Part shown: positions 4,991 through 5,811 of the stretch, in pieces
How positions within the stretch are numbered: position 1 is the first letter of the stretch
Layout: every line of letters begins with the position of its first letter
Assembly: GCA_902762335.1 (NCBI GenBank)
Contig: CACWNZ010000107.1
Coordinates: forward strand, 1 to 5,811
Direction: 5' to 3'
DNA length: 5,811 nucleotides
Source of the DNA: an uncultured Ruminococcus sp.
Lineage (GTDB): Bacteria; Bacillota; Clostridia; Oscillospirales; Acutalibacteraceae
Translations under genes and position numbers: made by a program
The notes under the pieces: model-generated
Told to the model about the DNA's origin: nothing
What the model saw: the letters and a program-made list of their open reading frames with translations, nothing else
Databases searched by the model: none

Positions 4991-5710
4991 TTATACTACC
5001 TTGATATTGCAGTAGGCTGTTTTGCCGTTATAGGTCTTTACAAGAACGTAGGTGCTTCCCTTTTTGAGAGCCTTTACAAGCCCGTTGGTGTCTGCCTTTA
5101 TTATCTTATCGTTGCCCGGGGTGAAGGTCAGACTTCCCGAAGCCGTATCGCTCGGAAGGATCGCCCTGAGCATCGTGCTCTCGCCCTCCTTGAGCGTTAT
5201 CGAGGTCTTTTTGAGTATGAGCTTAGCGGGGGCGGCCTTGACGTAGACGGTGCATTTTGCTGTCTTGCCGTTCTGTGTCTTTGCGGTTATTACCGCCTTG
5301 CCCGTTTTGTTCGCGGTGAGCTTGCCCGTATTCTTATCGACGGATACGGTCTTGGGGTCGCTTGAACTGAAGGCGATATTATACGCCGCCGCGCCCGAGT
5401 TTACAAGGCAGTCAAGCTTTTTCGTCTCTCCCGCGCCGAGCGTGAGAACACCCTTTTCAAAGCTGAGGGTCTTGGGGGATCTCTTTACGGTGATTTTGCA
5501 GCTCGTTTTCTCACCGTTTGCAAGGGTCGCGGTAATAACGGACGAGCCCGTCTTGTTTGCCTTGATATTTCCCTTGTCGTCAACGTTTACAACGGTCTTG
5601 TCCGAGGAGCTCCATTTTATCCCGCTGCCCGCCGAGGAGAGCAGAGCCTTCAGAGCGGCGGTTTCTCCTGCGCCGAGTGAGAGAGCGGTCCTGTTGAATT
5701 TGACGTAGTC
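4991..5710 (-). CDS. C-terminal part of a surface-type protein with three Ig-like (BIG_2) repeats, 5' end lost
   Basis: About 239 residues end at TAA (4993-4991). Three similar repeats of about 75-82 residues are visible: near 5707-5484 (VKFNRTALSLGAGET to CKITVK), 5480-5240 (KTLSFEKGVLTLGAGET to CTVYVK) and 5239-4994 (LILKKTSITLKEGES to CNIKVV). Each has the group-2 Ig-like pattern: a 'LGAGET' turn, 'SSSD' with Val before a 'G-x-(I/L)-x-A-(N/L)-K-x-G' loop, and a closing NG-(E/K)-(K/T)T-xx-C strand. Such repeats are usual in secreted or cell-surface adhesins and enzymes of gut Firmicutes. The protein ends right after the last repeat with no sortase or membrane anchor. The open frame reaches TAG at 5728-5726 and contains no ATG, GTG or TTG before the internal Met at 5173. 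Real coding therefore stops at about 5710, where an unrelated gene begins on the other strand. No signal peptide or upstream domains can be seen. Confidence 0.88.
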   Translation of the reverse strand, partial: DYVKFNRTALSLGAGETAALKALLSSAGSGIKWSSSDKTVVNVDDKGNIKANKTGSSVITATLANGEKTSCKITVKRSPKTLSFEKGVLTLGAGETKKLDCLVNSGAAAYNIAFSSSDPKTVSVDKNTGKLTANKTGKAVITAKTQNGKTAKCTVYVKAAPAKLILKKTSITLKEGESTMLRAILPSDTASGSLTFTPGNDKIIKADTNGLVKALKKGSTYVLVKTYNGKTAYCNIKVV

Positions 5711-5712
5711 TT
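5693..5712. other. Junction of two truncated opposite-strand genes (breakpoint or assembly joint)
   Basis: Within about 20 bases the recognisable Ig-like coding on the minus strand ends and the recognisable glutaminase-like coding on the plus strand begins, both without their 5' portions. No spacer, promoter, inverted repeat or insertion sequence lies between them. The two homologies may overlap by a few codons, as expected from a join through short shared sequence. The joint lies about 100 bases from the window end. Confidence 0.65.
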
Positions 5713-5811
5713 CACAGCTCCTATGCTAATTGACGACTACGACCTTATCTCAATGCCTATCAACTACATCTCTTATCAGGTACGCTCTACCGACGGCAAG
5801 AAGCACGAGGT
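5696..5811 (+). CDS. Internal fragment resembling a glutaminase A-type (DUF4965/DUF5127-like) protein
   Basis: The plus strand reads an open frame from after a TGA at 5678-5680 to the window edge. From about 5696 it gives EFDVVFTAPMLIDDYDLIS and then MPINYISYQVRSTDGKKHE. This looks like the β-rich N-terminal domain of the GtaA-like glutaminase/DUF4965 family, where I recall stretches of the type 'FTAPLL-DDLDLLSRPV-Y', then 'S-DGK-HEV'. Only about 38 residues are visible, so the family call is from memory of the pattern and needs a search. There is no ribosome binding site and the homology begins mid-domain; ATG at 5723 lies inside the motif and is not a start. Both ends are missing: the 5' end at the junction with the Ig-like gene, the 3' end at the window edge. 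Coding reality is likely; function is tentative. Confidence 0.6.

Noticed and set aside
5173..5173. Start of a 60-residue separate gene at the internal Met of the third Ig-like repeat
   Set aside because: The Met lies inside the repeat, without a ribosome binding site, and the same frame continues upstream through two more repeats.
5250..5708. Plus-strand hydrophobic frame of 152 codons, membrane-protein-like
   Set aside because: It is antisense to the Ig-like repeats; its hydrophobicity comes from complementing Lys, Thr and Asn-rich codons. The sense strand shows three clear repeats.

Overview
The window looks like chromosomal DNA from a gut-type Clostridia (Firmicutes), possibly an Oscillospiraceae/Ruminococcus relative. 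The evidence is strong Shine-Dalgarno sites, AT-rich intergenic DNA against more balanced coding DNA, heavy use of ATA (Ile) and AGG/AGA (Arg) codons, a mixed-type phosphofructokinase and group-2 bacterial Ig-like repeats. The taxonomic guess is inference; no rRNA or taxon-specific marker is present.

Layout. Positions 1-654 (minus strand) hold the N-terminal 218 codons of a membrane protein with a 63-bp tandem repeat, cut by the window edge. Positions 655-939 are an AT-rich divergent intergenic region with one good sigma70-type promoter facing each way and several shared or inverted short repeats. Positions 940-4932 (plus strand) carry three genes in a row: ppk1 (polyphosphate kinase, TTG start, lysine-rich N-terminal extension), a phosphofructokinase of the mixed PPi/ATP type, and a small bacterial PH-domain protein. 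The last two are 29 bp apart and almost certainly co-transcribed. Phosphofructokinase may also have its own promoter. A strong, probably bidirectional terminator (4951-4984) ends this unit.

Positions 4991 to about 5710 (minus strand) encode the C-terminal part of a surface-type protein made of three Ig-like (BIG_2) repeats. The frame has no start codon and runs into a stop shortly after the first repeat. From about 5696 to the end, the plus strand encodes a different protein fragment that resembles the glutaminase A-type (DUF4965/DUF5127-like) family and also lacks its beginning. Two genes on opposite strands both lose their 5' ends at one point, so position ~5695-5712 is most likely a chimeric assembly joint or a real rearrangement breakpoint.

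Working together: PPK1 makes and consumes polyphosphate, and the phosphofructokinase controls entry into glycolysis with a phosphoryl donor (ATP or PPi) that its motifs leave open. Their adjacency hints at phosphate/energy balancing, but this is inference from gene order. I did not find a clearly new defence, mobile or RNA system. The most interesting items are the phosphofructokinase donor signature, the lysine-rich PPK tail, the repeated sites in the divergent promoter region and the breakpoint.
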